DNA from: Thermoplasmata archaeon
Lineage (GTDB): Archaea; Thermoplasmatota; Thermoplasmata; Thermoplasmatales; Thermoplasmataceae
DNA length: 64,000 nucleotides
Reading direction: 5' to 3'
NCBI GenBank assembly: GCA_021794355.1
Contig: JAJYRA010000072.1
Location: 30,964-94,963, forward strand
The notes under the pieces were generated by a model. The model searched no databases. It was not told where the DNA came from and worked only from the letters and a program-made list of their open reading frames with translations. Positions 16,745-26,136 of this stretch are shown one piece after another (within the stretch, counting starts at the first letter, position 1; every line of letters begins with the position of its first letter). The position numbers and the translations under genes were made by a program.

Positions 16745-17194
16745 ATGAGGATAGAAACTGCTAAGAGAATAGCTGCTGATGAATATAAATCCGGAACATC
16801 AAGAATATGGATTGACATGGACAGTCTTACCCTTGTACAGGAAGCAGCAACGAGAGAAGATGTCAGAAATCTTATGGAAAAGCATGTTATACAGGCAAAG
16901 CCCAAAAAAGGGAATTCCAATGCAAGGTTCAAGAAAAGGCTTAAACAACTTGCAAAGGAAAGAAGAAGGGGTCCAGGTTCTGTAAGAGGAACGAGGAACG
17001 CCAGATTTCCAAGGAAAAGACGATGGATAAAGACCATAAGAGCGCTGAGGGATGAATTGAGAACATTAAAGGCAGAAAACAAGATCGATGCCAAAACCTA
17101 CCGTAAGTATTACAGGATCGTAAAGGGTGGAACTATTAAGTCCAGAGCACAATTACGATCTCAGATAAGGCTTGCAGGACTGCTAGGTGAATAA
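16745..17194 (+). CDS. rpl19e: Ribosomal protein eL19
   Basis: 149 residues with the three-domain eL19 pattern: RIAADEYKSGTSRIWIDM at the N-terminus, a basic linker GPGSVRGTRNARFPRKRRW, and a long C-terminal helix. It bridges the subunits. Follows rpl32e with no gap. Confidence 0.96.
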   Translation: MRIETAKRIAADEYKSGTSRIWIDMDSLTLVQEAATREDVRNLMEKHVIQAKPKKGNSNARFKKRLKQLAKERRRGPGSVRGTRNARFPRKRRWIKTIRALRDELRTLKAENKIDAKTYRKYYRIVKGGTIKSRAQLRSQIRLAGLLGE

Positions 17195-17195
17195 A

Positions 17196-17681
17196 ATGAA
17201 AACGCCAACACTATTAAAACGAAAAAAAGAAGGAGTAACGGATTATCGTAAAAGACTGAATCTACTAAAATCCGAAAGCCCCAGGCTGGTTGTTAGGGTA
17301 TCCAGAAAAGGACTTACGGCACAGATAGCTGAATATGATCCCGATGGGGATATAATAAAAGGCACGGTTACGTCAAGAGTACTGGAAAAGAATCTTGGTG
17401 TGAAGGGGAACAATACTCAATCGTGCTATCTTGCGGGATACTATCTGGGAAAAGTAACACAGAAAAAGGACATTGATTATGCCATACTGGATATAGGTAG
17501 GTTTGATCTTGTAAAGGGTGGAAGAATCGCCTCAGTTCTTAAGGGATTTATAGATTCTGGAGTCGAGGTGCCCTGCTCAGAGGAAATATTCCCAAATAAG
17601 GAAAGGTTAAATGGAAAGCATCTTAAAGCACCATTGAACCTGGAAGAATTTAAGAAAAAAATAGATGAGAAGGTGAAATAA
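17196..17681 (+). CDS. rpl18: Ribosomal protein uL18
   Basis: 161 residues from ATG 17196; AGGTGA (17185-17190) then serves as ribosome binding site, which argues against the GTG at 17187. VTDYRKRLNLLKSESPRLVVR and the ILDIGRFDLVKGGRIASVLKG region are typical of archaeal uL18, which binds 5S rRNA with uL5. Confidence 0.95.
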   Translation: MKTPTLLKRKKEGVTDYRKRLNLLKSESPRLVVRVSRKGLTAQIAEYDPDGDIIKGTVTSRVLEKNLGVKGNNTQSCYLAGYYLGKVTQKKDIDYAILDIGRFDLVKGGRIASVLKGFIDSGVEVPCSEEIFPNKERLNGKHLKAPLNLEEFKKKIDEKVK

Positions 17682-17682
17682 A

Positions 17683-18345
17683 ATGGAAGGAGAACAATGG
17701 ACACCAAAAACAGAGCTTGGCAAACTCGTAGCATCTGGAGAGATAAAATCCATGTCAGAAGCTCTCAAAATGAAACTTCCCTTAAGGGAATATCAGATTG
17801 TGGACATATTGATGCCGGAACTCAAGGATGAGATTATTTACATAGAAAGAGCCCAAAGAATGACTGACTCAGGAAGGAGAATGAACTACTCAATTACCGC
17901 AGTTGTGGGGAATGAGGATGGATTTGTTGGGCTGGGACGAGGAAAGGCCAAGGAAGCAGCACCTGCCATCAGAAAATCCATAAACAATGCGAAATTAAAC
18001 ATAGTGGAAATCAGGAGAGGTTGTGGATCTTGGGAATGTGGATGTGGCAGAGCACACACAGTTCCATTTCAGGTCACAGGGCACGTAGGTTCTGTTACTG
18101 TGAGGATAAAGCCATCTCCTCAGGGAGTCGGCAGGGCAACAGGTGATGTTGCAAAAACCATACTGAGAATGGCCGGGATAGAGGATGCGTGGGGATTTGC
18201 CAAGGGGCATACGAAAACAACGGTAAATTACGCCGAGGCAACCTTCGCTGCTCTGAAGCAGACCATAGAGATGAGGATAAATCCAAGCATCGTACTGAGT
18301 ACACCAATATACAAGGGGAGTGTTGCAAATGCTGGCGGTAATTAG
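17683..18345 (+). CDS. rps5: Ribosomal protein uS5
   Basis: 220 residues. The double-stranded RNA-binding-like domain with AVVGNEDGFVGLGRGKAKEA and the C-terminal S5 fold (VRIKPSPQGVGRATGD) are clear. RRGCGSWECGCG is the archaeal insertion. It lies near the decoding site and influences fidelity. Its last 17 nt overlap the uL30 start. Confidence 0.96.
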   Translation: MEGEQWTPKTELGKLVASGEIKSMSEALKMKLPLREYQIVDILMPELKDEIIYIERAQRMTDSGRRMNYSITAVVGNEDGFVGLGRGKAKEAAPAIRKSINNAKLNIVEIRRGCGSWECGCGRAHTVPFQVTGHVGSVTVRIKPSPQGVGRATGDVAKTILRMAGIEDAWGFAKGHTKTTVNYAEATFAALKQTIEMRINPSIVLSTPIYKGSVANAGGN

Positions 18346-18820
18346 GGTAAGAGGAACAACAGGTGTAAGGCCACAGGCTCAAAAATCCTGTTCGCTTATG
18401 AGATTGCATCACATAAACCACATGGCTCTAATGAACGAATCGGAGACACTTCAGGGAATGCTCCAAACTTCGAAGGATTATATAACATGGGGAGAAATCG
18501 ATAAGGAAACCCTTATTGAAGTGTTGAAAACAAGGGCACTGCTGGAAGGAAGAAAACCACTTACGGAGGAATATGTCAAGGAAAAAATGGGAATTGAGAG
18601 TTTTTCTCATCTTGCACAGCAGATGATGGAAGGACAGCTTAAATTTTCTGACATTCCAGGCATAGTGCCAGTACTGAGACTTCACCCACCAAAGGGTGGC
18701 TACGAATACATAAGATCACAGTACAAAAAGGAAGGAACCCTAGGATACAGGGGTTCAGAAATAAACATTCTGATTAGGAAAATGTTAATTCCGGGGGTGA
18801 AACTAGATGGTAAGAACTAA
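18329..18820 (+). CDS. rpl30: Ribosomal protein uL30
   Basis: 163 residues, the longer archaeal form of uL30. The N-terminus MLAVIRVRGTTGVRP matches the family, so ATG 18329 is preferred to the GTG at 18320; it lies within the end of rps5. C-terminal RLHPPKGGYE and IRSQYKKEGTLGYRG are archaeal/eukaryotic L7-type segments. Confidence 0.94.
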   Translation: MLAVIRVRGTTGVRPQAQKSCSLMRLHHINHMALMNESETLQGMLQTSKDYITWGEIDKETLIEVLKTRALLEGRKPLTEEYVKEKMGIESFSHLAQQMMEGQLKFSDIPGIVPVLRLHPPKGGYEYIRSQYKKEGTLGYRGSEINILIRKMLIPGVKLDGKN

Positions 18821-19250
18821 AACTAAAAAACAGAGAGGAAGTAGATACGGAAGGGGATTCAAATCAGGTAGAGGAAAGGGAAAGAGAGGAGGTTCTGGTC
18901 TCGCCGGTTTGGGAAAGCATAGAACTCAACTTGTAATAAAATATGATCCAGATCACTTCGGTGTACACGGCTTTAAAAGTCATAAACAGGGAAAACTCGA
19001 AATCCCAATTACATTGAAAGAACTTACTGAATCCCTGGAAATACTAAAAAACAAAGGGTTTGTAAAAGAGGACAACGGGCAGACAGTGGTGGATCTAAAA
19101 TCTGCCGGGTATACGAAGCTTCTTTCAACTGGGGATTTTAAGGTTAAGTCTAAGATTATTGTGCCCAAAACAACCGAAAGATGCATAAATAAGCTTATGG
19201 TTACAGGGGTATCGGTAGAGGTAGATGAGCAAAAAGATAGAGCGGAATAA
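18807..19250 (+). CDS. rpl15: Ribosomal protein uL15
   Basis: 147 residues with the basic glycine-rich N-terminus RGSRYGRGFKSGRGKGKRGG and the FGVHGFKSH segment of archaeal uL15. It overlaps uL30 by 14 nt and secY by 26 nt, suggesting tight translational coupling of the last ribosomal gene with the translocon. Confidence 0.95.
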   Translation: MVRTKTKKQRGSRYGRGFKSGRGKGKRGGSGLAGLGKHRTQLVIKYDPDHFGVHGFKSHKQGKLEIPITLKELTESLEILKNKGFVKEDNGQTVVDLKSAGYTKLLSTGDFKVKSKIIVPKTTERCINKLMVTGVSVEVDEQKDRAE

Positions 19251-21012
19251 AGCCTCCAGCATACCAACCATAATCCTTTATGTCATGGTTATGGTGGGCT
19301 TCTGGTATTTCAGTAAATTACCCTTTGAACAGTTACTCATAGCGGCTGCCTTTTTGGCTCCGTTATTTGGAATTCTTTACTTGGTCCTAAGTTACAATGG
19401 ACCAAAAAAATCTAAACTTTACGGACTGGAAAATCTTACCGCTAAATTGCCTGCAGTCAAGAAAGCAAAAGGGCACGTGCAATTTAAGTACAAGTTGTTA
19501 TGGACATTCGTTGTTGTTGTACTCTATTTCGTTCTTACAAATATATACATTTACGGACTGGATCAGAGTAAAACAGTTGATGTTTTTGCCTCCTTCAGAG
19601 CTATATTTGCAGGAGCAGAAGGATCACTGATGGATCTGGGAATAGGACCAATTGTTACAGCCAGTATAGTTATGCAACTGTTTGCAGGGGCTAAAATATT
19701 CAATATTGATCTGACAAACTCTGATGACAAGGCCATTTATCAGGGAGTTCAGAAATTGATTGTTATATTGATGATCTTTGTGGAAGCTATACCTCAGGCA
19801 TTTGGATATCTCGTTCCAGATCCTGCACTTATAACTTCTCTTAACTCCATGTATCCAGGATATGGATACTTCTTATCTGAATCCATAATTGTGGCACAAC
19901 TATTCTTCGGGTCCTACCTTGTCTTCCTCATGGACGAATTGGTCTCCAAGTATGGAATTGGTTCTGGGATATCTCTTTTCATTGCGGCCGGAGTTTCACA
20001 ACAGTTATTTACCGGAGCATTTAACTGGGCTCCTGTAAACACAAAGCTGCCATACGCTCTTTCAACAACAGCGTCTTTAAACAACCCACCCGTAGGAACC
20101 ATACCTAACGTAATATACACATCTATATTTGGTTCGGCTTCCTACCTGCAGAGTTCCCTGGGTATACCTAGATTACTATTTTCTCCTCCAAACCCCATAA
20201 TAGCGCTCATAGGAACGCTGTTGATATTCTTCATAGTGGCATTCTTCCAGAGCAGCAAGGTTGAACTTCCCATAGCTCATGAAAGGGTGAGGGGTGCAAG
20301 GGGCAGGTATCCATTGCAACTTTTCTATGCATCCAATATACCGGTTATCTTGGCAACAGCCCTACTGGCCAACGTTTCAATGTGGACGCTTTTGTTTTGG
20401 AGTAGTCCGGCTTTGTCTCATATTCCCCTACTGGGGCATAATCCCATGTTAGGGTCATATCTCACGCCTTCGGCCGCCAGTGCACTCAGCGTTTCATCAT
20501 CACAACCCACCGGTGGACTTGCCTTCTACCTGTACACACCAAACGGTATTGCAGACTGGCTCTTCCCAATATTACAGCCTGCAGTATATGGCCCCACTGT
20601 GCTATTTAATCACACGGCTTGGGAAGAAGTCATTCACATAGTAGTGTTCGTCGGGTTTATGACCGGTGCCAGTATACTGTTCGCCAAATTCTGGATAGAA
20701 ACCACCAACATGGGTCCATCGGCAGTAGCGAAACAGATCATTTCTTCCGGTATGCAAATACCCGGATTCAGGAGGGACCCAAAGGTTCTGGAAAGGGTAT
20801 TGAAAAAGTACATACCTGTGATCACAGTGTTCAGTGGGGCAGCTGTAGGTCTCCTTGCTGCATCTGCTGATCTCATAGGAACAGTTGGACAGACATCGGG
20901 AACCGGTCTGTTGCTTGCCGTAGGTATAGTGATCCAATTTTATGAGGCCATGGGAAGGGAACAGATGATGGAAATGCATCCGCTGATCAGGCAGTTCTTT
21001 TCGGGGGCGTAA
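19225..21012 (+). CDS. secY: Protein translocase SecY
   Basis: 595 residues, ten or more membrane helices. Segments FAGAEGSLMDLGIGPIVTA (plug and helix 2) and the cytosolic loop ELPIAHERVRGARGRYPLQL that contacts the ribosome are typical of SecY/Sec61-alpha. It is longer than the common 430-490 residues; the additional length is in the N-terminal cytosolic stretch and an external loop around residues 395-455. The start inside rpl15 is supported by the following helix. Partners SecE and SecG are not in this window. Confidence 0.95.
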   Translation: MSKKIERNKASSIPTIILYVMVMVGFWYFSKLPFEQLLIAAAFLAPLFGILYLVLSYNGPKKSKLYGLENLTAKLPAVKKAKGHVQFKYKLLWTFVVVVLYFVLTNIYIYGLDQSKTVDVFASFRAIFAGAEGSLMDLGIGPIVTASIVMQLFAGAKIFNIDLTNSDDKAIYQGVQKLIVILMIFVEAIPQAFGYLVPDPALITSLNSMYPGYGYFLSESIIVAQLFFGSYLVFLMDELVSKYGIGSGISLFIAAGVSQQLFTGAFNWAPVNTKLPYALSTTASLNNPPVGTIPNVIYTSIFGSASYLQSSLGIPRLLFSPPNPIIALIGTLLIFFIVAFFQSSKVELPIAHERVRGARGRYPLQLFYASNIPVILATALLANVSMWTLLFWSSPALSHIPLLGHNPMLGSYLTPSAASALSVSSSQPTGGLAFYLYTPNGIADWLFPILQPAVYGPTVLFNHTAWEEVIHIVVFVGFMTGASILFAKFWIETTNMGPSAVAKQIISSGMQIPGFRRDPKVLERVLKKYIPVITVFSGAAVGLLAASADLIGTVGQTSGTGLLLAVGIVIQFYEAMGREQMMEMHPLIRQFFSGA

Positions 21013-21018
21013 GGTAAA

Positions 21019-21567
21019 ATGAGGGTTGTCATTGCCGGTGTTGCAGGGGTTGGAAAATCAACGGTGTTGAAATCCGTTGAAAAACTGACCAGTTACGACA
21101 TCATCAACTTTGGCACCCTAATGTTTGAAATGGCCAAGGAGATAAAACTGATTGAAAGCAGGGATGAGATAAGAAGACTTAATGTGGACACGCAGATCAA
21201 TTTGCAGAAGAAAGCAGCAGCAGCCATAGGTCAAATGGACAATGTCATCATAGACACGCACATGGCTATCAGGGGACCGAGAGGTTTTCTTCCCGGTCTT
21301 CCAGAATGGGTTATTAGGGAATTGAAGGTCAGCGCTTTTTTCCTTCTGGAAGCAGATCCTGTAGAAATAAGGAAAAGGAGAAATAATGATCCCAGCAGGT
21401 TAAGGGATGAAGAGAGTGTACAGGATATTGAGATGCACCAGACGGTAAACAGGTCGTACGCTGTTTCCTATTCCATATTTACGGGTGCGACTGTTTCATT
21501 TATAGATAATTTACCCGGTCTTGCGGATGAGGTGGCTGAAAAAATTGTTGAGAGGTTATCAAAATGA
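21019..21567 (+). CDS. adkA: Archaeal adenylate kinase
   Basis: 182 residues with the P-loop GVAGVGKST at residues 7-15 and the DTHMAIRGPRGFLPGLP lid-side segment of archaeal AdkA. It interconverts AMP + ATP and ADP. This type lacks the zinc lid of bacterial Adk. Its place after secY is conserved in archaea; GGTAAAATG gives a short ribosome binding site. Confidence 0.93.
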   Translation: MRVVIAGVAGVGKSTVLKSVEKLTSYDIINFGTLMFEMAKEIKLIESRDEIRRLNVDTQINLQKKAAAAIGQMDNVIIDTHMAIRGPRGFLPGLPEWVIRELKVSAFFLLEADPVEIRKRRNNDPSRLRDEESVQDIEMHQTVNRSYAVSYSIFTGATVSFIDNLPGLADEVAEKIVERLSK

Positions 21568-22274
21568 CGGAAATTAAGGATCAAAATATGGATAAAATGG
21601 AAAGGCAGAAGGAAATGCAGAAAAAAATGTTGAAATTTCAGGGCATGTATTTCCTCATGTTCATTTTCAGTCTAGTTGTAATTTATATTACTCCCATAAG
21701 GGACGCCATAGGCGGTGTTTTTCAATTTGCCCTTTTCCCCCTAATCGGCTTTAATTATAATTTTCCAGTTCTAACCATAGCTCTCTCAGGTATTCTAACA
21801 GGAATCGTCAGTGGTATTCCCAGATATTTTTTCACTGACTGGCTGAAAATAGGAAAGGCACAGAACAGATCCCAGGCATTCAGAAAAGCACAGAATGCAG
21901 CATTCAAGGCCAACGACAGGGATAAGATAAACAAGCTCAGAAAACTTCAGCAGGAAAGCATGATGGATCAGCAGATGGTACAGATGAGCAGCACTGCTCC
22001 TCTCATCATCCTTTCCATGTTTACCCTGCTGATTTTTGTCTGGCTATATTTCTTCCTGGCACACCTAACATTCCCATACGTATCGTTTCCATGGGCCACA
22101 AATGTAGACCTTAATGCTGTTGTGGGATTTTTTCCCAGCTGGATTGTCATTTCATTCATTTCAAATATGGTGGTGGGATATATGATCACCATGGTCATAA
22201 AGTATGTAGATTTCTCTTATCAGCTGAGAAAGTACGAGGGAATGAACCCTTCTGAGGCCATGACTGTTAAATGA
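21564..22274 (+). CDS. EMC3/TMCO1-like (DUF106) membrane protein
   Basis: 236 residues. A charged N-terminal helix, then a membrane helix, a long polar coiled segment (about 85-130, QNRSQAFRKAQNAAFKANDR) and two C-terminal membrane helices. This fits the Oxa1-superfamily DUF106 proteins found beside secY and adk in archaea, which are membrane-protein insertases related to EMC3. Overlaps adkA and cmk by 4 nt each. Confidence 0.88.
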   Translation: MTEIKDQNMDKMERQKEMQKKMLKFQGMYFLMFIFSLVVIYITPIRDAIGGVFQFALFPLIGFNYNFPVLTIALSGILTGIVSGIPRYFFTDWLKIGKAQNRSQAFRKAQNAAFKANDRDKINKLRKLQQESMMDQQMVQMSSTAPLIILSMFTLLIFVWLYFFLAHLTFPYVSFPWATNVDLNAVVGFFPSWIVISFISNMVVGYMITMVIKYVDFSYQLRKYEGMNPSEAMTVK

Positions 22275-22798
22275 GAATTACAGTAAGCGGTCACATTGGC
22301 AGCGGGAAGACTACAGTTTCATTAATTTTATCAAAACTCACATCTTTCAAGGTTTATTCAGGGGGATATTTCTTCAGGAAAATGTCAGAGGACATGGACA
22401 TCTCACTGGAGGAGATGAACATAATGGCCGAGAAGGACAGTAAACTTGACGTTACACTGAACAACCTCATAGAAGAATTTCTCAAGAACAACGACAATGT
22501 TATTGTGGAATCGAGGCTGGCGGGATGGATTGCCCATTCTTCAAATATTCCTGCATTCAAGGTATTCCTTGACGCTTCCAGGGAGGTCAGGATAAACAGG
22601 GTCAGCATCAGGGAACATGATAAAGAAATAGCACAGAGGGTTGTGCTCAGGGAAGAATCAGAAAATTTCAGGTTCAGAGAATACTTCCAGTTCTTTATGG
22701 ACGATAAAAGCATATATGATGTTGTTATGAATACAGAACTAGGAAGTGCGGATGAAATTGCAAACGAAATCTACAAATTGGCCTTTTCCAATGCCTGA
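22271..22798 (+). CDS. cmk: Cytidylate kinase
   Basis: 175 residues with the P-loop SGHIGSGKTT at 5-14 and SGGYFFRKMSED, typical of archaeal CMP kinase. It phosphorylates CMP and dCMP. In many archaea eL34 and eL14 genes lie between the DUF106 gene and cmk; here none is present. Its last 8 nt overlap cbf5. Confidence 0.92.
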   Translation: MRITVSGHIGSGKTTVSLILSKLTSFKVYSGGYFFRKMSEDMDISLEEMNIMAEKDSKLDVTLNNLIEEFLKNNDNVIVESRLAGWIAHSSNIPAFKVFLDASREVRINRVSIREHDKEIAQRVVLREESENFRFREYFQFFMDDKSIYDVVMNTELGSADEIANEIYKLAFSNA

Positions 22799-23894
22799 AG
22801 AAGGCTGCTTTATATGTATTGACAAGCCAAAGGGCCCTACAAGTCACCAAATTGATTACTGGGTAAGGGAAATTACGGGAGTGGATAGAGTGGGGCACAT
22901 AGGCACACTGGATCCTCAGGCCACAGGTCTTCTTGTTGTTGCCCTGGGGAAGTGTGTCAGGCTGGTGGATATAGCTCACGAATATCCGAAGGAATATATG
23001 GCAACCCTGAAATTACATGCAGATTCAGATGAAGAATCCATAAGAAAAGCCTTTGATCACTTTCGCGGTGAGGTATATCAATTACCACCCTTGAAAAGCG
23101 CGGTTGCCAGAAAATTGAGAACCAGAACCATATATGAAACTGAAATACTTGAGATCAGAAACAGGGATGTACTTTTCAGGGTTAAATGCCAGTCTGGAAC
23201 ATATATCAGAACACTCTGTGTCGATATTGGATATTATCTTGGAACAAAGGCAAATATGACCGATCTGAGACGTTTAAAAACAGGCCCATTCAATGAGAAT
23301 ATGTCCATAACTCTTCAGGACCTCAGTGACAGAATAGAAATGGCAAAGAAGGGAAACGATCATTCCTTAAAGTCTGTTATTTATCAGTCAAATTTTCTTC
23401 TTTCTGAATTCAGCAAAGTCGTTATCAAGGCATCTGCCATGAAGACCATAGCCCATGGGTCTGACCTTTTCCCTGGAGGCATAAAGGCAATTATAGGTCA
23501 GCCTCTTGCAGGCGAAAGGGTCGCGGTGATTTCTGAATCCGGTTCCTTAGTTGGCACTGGAAAGATGATTTCATCATACAACCAGATCTCCGACACAAAG
23601 ATAGTGGATCTGGACAGAGTTTTGATAGATCCTGAACCATCTTCGTCAAGAAACAAAAGGATTGTTGAAAAATCTCCCGATATTCATCTTATGGATCAGG
23701 GTAATACGGGAAAAAATAAAGCCACTGCTTCAAGGGAGGGAAATAAACGGGATCAACGGCAGGGAAGACAATTTAACAGCAGCAGGAACGGACAGGGCAA
23801 TTACCAGAGGTCGGGCGATGGTAAAAGGAAATACGAGGAAAGAAAACCGGACCAAAAATTCAGAAAGAAGGGTAGAAATGACAGAAGGAGATAA
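22791..23894 (+). CDS. cbf5: tRNA/rRNA pseudouridine synthase Cbf5 (TruB family)
   Basis: 367 residues from ATG 22791. The catalytic Asp is in HIGTLDPQATGLL (about residue 44), and CQSGTYIRTLCVDIG and the DKPKGPTSH start are typical. A PUA domain covers about residues 225-300 (FPGGIKAII). Cbf5 is the catalytic subunit of H/ACA guide RNPs with Nop10 (encoded at 29248). The last 50-60 residues are a basic Arg/Lys/Gln/Asn-rich tail ending GRNDRRR, which is unusual. An upstream GTG (22746) is less likely because the family starts near IDKPKGP. Confidence 0.93.
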   Translation: MPEEGCFICIDKPKGPTSHQIDYWVREITGVDRVGHIGTLDPQATGLLVVALGKCVRLVDIAHEYPKEYMATLKLHADSDEESIRKAFDHFRGEVYQLPPLKSAVARKLRTRTIYETEILEIRNRDVLFRVKCQSGTYIRTLCVDIGYYLGTKANMTDLRRLKTGPFNENMSITLQDLSDRIEMAKKGNDHSLKSVIYQSNFLLSEFSKVVIKASAMKTIAHGSDLFPGGIKAIIGQPLAGERVAVISESGSLVGTGKMISSYNQISDTKIVDLDRVLIDPEPSSSRNKRIVEKSPDIHLMDQGNTGKNKATASREGNKRDQRQGRQFNSSRNGQGNYQRSGDGKRKYEERKPDQKFRKKGRNDRRR

Positions 23895-24666
23895 ATGGTA
23901 TGGTTCAACCAGGAAGGGAAAAACTGAAACTTTTAAACTGTTGAGATCAAATCCTGAAGAACTATTTGACCTGCTTTCCTCCGGAAGGAGAGATATGGAA
24001 AAAGAAGGTGTAAATGCCGAAATACCAGATCTCAGACAGCTCATGCTTAAATATGCCAGGAGTAGGCTGAAACTTTCACTGGGAAAAGACTGGAACCTTG
24101 TGAAAATATTCAATGTTTACAATGCCATGGATGAAATAATAAATCTTCTTTTTGAAAAATCCATGTCCTTGGGTTTAATCGCTGGAGAATCTCAGGATCC
24201 GGAAAAATTCTTTCAAAACCTGAGTCTAAATTCAAATTCAGCCCTATCAGCCATAGGTAATCTTGGGGTTCAGATGCATGAAAAGCGGAGGGAGTTAGAA
24301 AGGTCATTAAATTCTATGGTAGGGGAAATATTTCCAAACACCTCAAGAATACTGAATCCCATTCTATGTGCAGAGCTGCTGTCCCATTTCTCAACACTGG
24401 AGCGCCTTGTAAATACGCCATCATCATCAATTCAGATGGCTGGTGCCGAAAAATCACTCTTTATAAGTAAAACCAGGCATATTAAGAATCCAAAGCACGG
24501 TTTTATTTTTAAATCACATCTGGTATCTGGAAGCCCTCCAGGCAGGAGGGGAAAGGTGGCTAGAAGACTGGCATCAAAGATTGCCCTGACACTTAAGGCC
24601 GATGGTTACGGAAGGATCATGAGTGAGGAAGAGATTGAATCAATCCTCAGCAAGATCACCCTATAG
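23878..24666 (+). CDS. Short Nop5/Nop56/Prp31-like (NOP domain) protein
   Basis: 262 residues from ATG 23878, which overlaps the cbf5 end by 17 nt. The C-terminal half has the NOP domain: ILNPILCAELLSHFSTLERL, SIQMAGAEKSLF, then GFIFKSHLVSGSPPGRRGKVARRLASK and LKADGYG. Before it, KIFNVYNAMDEIINLLFEK matches the Nop5 coiled-coil entry. Classical archaeal Nop5 is about 380-420 residues, so the fibrillarin-binding N-terminal domain appears reduced or missing. It should bind L7Ae and guide RNA of C/D RNPs. No fibrillarin gene is adjacent. Confidence 0.82.
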   Translation: MTEGDKWYGSTRKGKTETFKLLRSNPEELFDLLSSGRRDMEKEGVNAEIPDLRQLMLKYARSRLKLSLGKDWNLVKIFNVYNAMDEIINLLFEKSMSLGLIAGESQDPEKFFQNLSLNSNSALSAIGNLGVQMHEKRRELERSLNSMVGEIFPNTSRILNPILCAELLSHFSTLERLVNTPSSSIQMAGAEKSLFISKTRHIKNPKHGFIFKSHLVSGSPPGRRGKVARRLASKIALTLKADGYGRIMSEEEIESILSKITL

Positions 24667-24696
24667 CACCTGAGAAAAGGAAAAATCAATTAATTT

Positions 24697-26136
24697 TTAA
24701 AATTCTAGGGTTGTCTGTACGTCTTCCTTTTCCCCATTTACCTTAATGGGATATTCTCCGGTAAGACATCCAAGGCACAACGATTTTTTCTGGAGTCCAA
24801 TGCTCCTTATAAGTCCATCTATGGATAAATAGGCCAGGGAGTCAGCACCAACCTCTTTCGAAACTTCCTCATCGCTCCTGTTAAGGGCAACGAACTGATC
24901 CCTAGTTTTCATATCCACACCAAAATAGCAGGGAGCGATTATCTTTGGGGATGCAATTCTTACGTGTATCTCCTTTGCCCCAAAGTTTCTCAGGAGCGTT
25001 ACAATTCTTCTCATGGTGGTCCCTCTCACTATGCTATCATCCACGAGCACAATTCTTTTACCCTGTACCACGGATTTGATTGGATTCAATTTAAGTTTTA
25101 CTGCCGTATCTCTTTCCTTGTCACCGGGCATAATAAAGGTTCTTTCAGAATACCTGTTTTTGAATAAACCCTCACTGTACTCCATTTTTAGCTCCCTGGC
25201 GTAACTCAGTGCCTGAGTTCTTCCTGAATCAGGCACAGGGATCACAACATCGGCTTCCACAGGAGATTCCCTCGCAAGGTTCACACCAAGATTGTACCTT
25301 GAATTGTAAACTTCTATTCCATCAATAACACTGTCTGGTCTTGCAAAGTAAACATATTCAAACATACAATGGGAAATTCTATGGGCTCTCACCGTGAAAA
25401 GAGTGTTGACATCTCCATTATAAACTTCAAGAACCTCTCCGGGTTGTACATCTCTTATTACCTCTCCGCCCAGTACATCTATGGCTGAACTTTCAGAAGA
25501 AATTATGATATCATTACCAACCCTTCCCATTACTAATGGTCTGAATCCCATGGGGTCTCTTATGGCATACATCCTGTCCTGAACCATCAGGACTGCAGAG
25601 TAAGAACCCTGAAGGGTTTCCATAGCCTGCCTAATTCCGGCCTTTATCCCTCTCTGCCTGATATATCGGGCAATAAGATTGAGCATTACCTCGGTATCAG
25701 TTTTCGTAATGAAAGGCACACCCTTTTCTTTCAGGTCATCTCTAATACTTTCGTAGTTGGTTATTTCACCATTATGGCTTATGGCCATGTCACCCATGGC
25801 GGTATAAATAAGAAAGGGGCCGGCTCCCGTAATGTTCTTCATCCCTGCGGTTGAATATCTATTGTGCCCTATACCAATACTCCCTTTCGGAACGCTATCT
25901 TTCTCGATGAAAGGACGAAACCCTTCGTAAACAAGTCCATCCACCTTCAGGGCATTTATTTTGTTTCCATCAAATATTGCAACACCAGAGGCTTCCTGGC
26001 CCCTGTGCTGTAAAGTCCTTAAGGCAGTGTAAATCTTTAAAAAAACTGGTTCATTGCCGTATATCCCTATAACGGCACAGTTCTCACTTGGCTTTAGCCC
26101 ATTTATAGGATCGTAATCTTGGAGCTGGGAATCCAC
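24697..26136 (-). CDS. purF: Amidophosphoribosyltransferase
   Basis: 479 residues. It makes 5-phosphoribosylamine from PRPP and glutamine, the first step of purine synthesis. A short propeptide precedes catalytic Cys20 (ENCAVIGIYG), then LQHRGQEASG; the PRPP-binding IVLVDDSIVRGTT is in the second half. Cysteines in ISHCMFEYV, IAPCYFGVDM and CLGCLTGEYP match the four [4Fe-4S] ligands of the B. subtilis-type enzyme. The only usable start is GTG 26136, inside the eL37 gene. Confidence 0.95.
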   Translation of the reverse strand: MDSQLQDYDPINGLKPSENCAVIGIYGNEPVFLKIYTALRTLQHRGQEASGVAIFDGNKINALKVDGLVYEGFRPFIEKDSVPKGSIGIGHNRYSTAGMKNITGAGPFLIYTAMGDMAISHNGEITNYESIRDDLKEKGVPFITKTDTEVMLNLIARYIRQRGIKAGIRQAMETLQGSYSAVLMVQDRMYAIRDPMGFRPLVMGRVGNDIIISSESSAIDVLGGEVIRDVQPGEVLEVYNGDVNTLFTVRAHRISHCMFEYVYFARPDSVIDGIEVYNSRYNLGVNLARESPVEADVVIPVPDSGRTQALSYARELKMEYSEGLFKNRYSERTFIMPGDKERDTAVKLKLNPIKSVVQGKRIVLVDDSIVRGTTMRRIVTLLRNFGAKEIHVRIASPKIIAPCYFGVDMKTRDQFVALNRSDEEVSKEVGADSLAYLSIDGLIRSIGLQKKSLCLGCLTGEYPIKVNGEKEDVQTTLEF

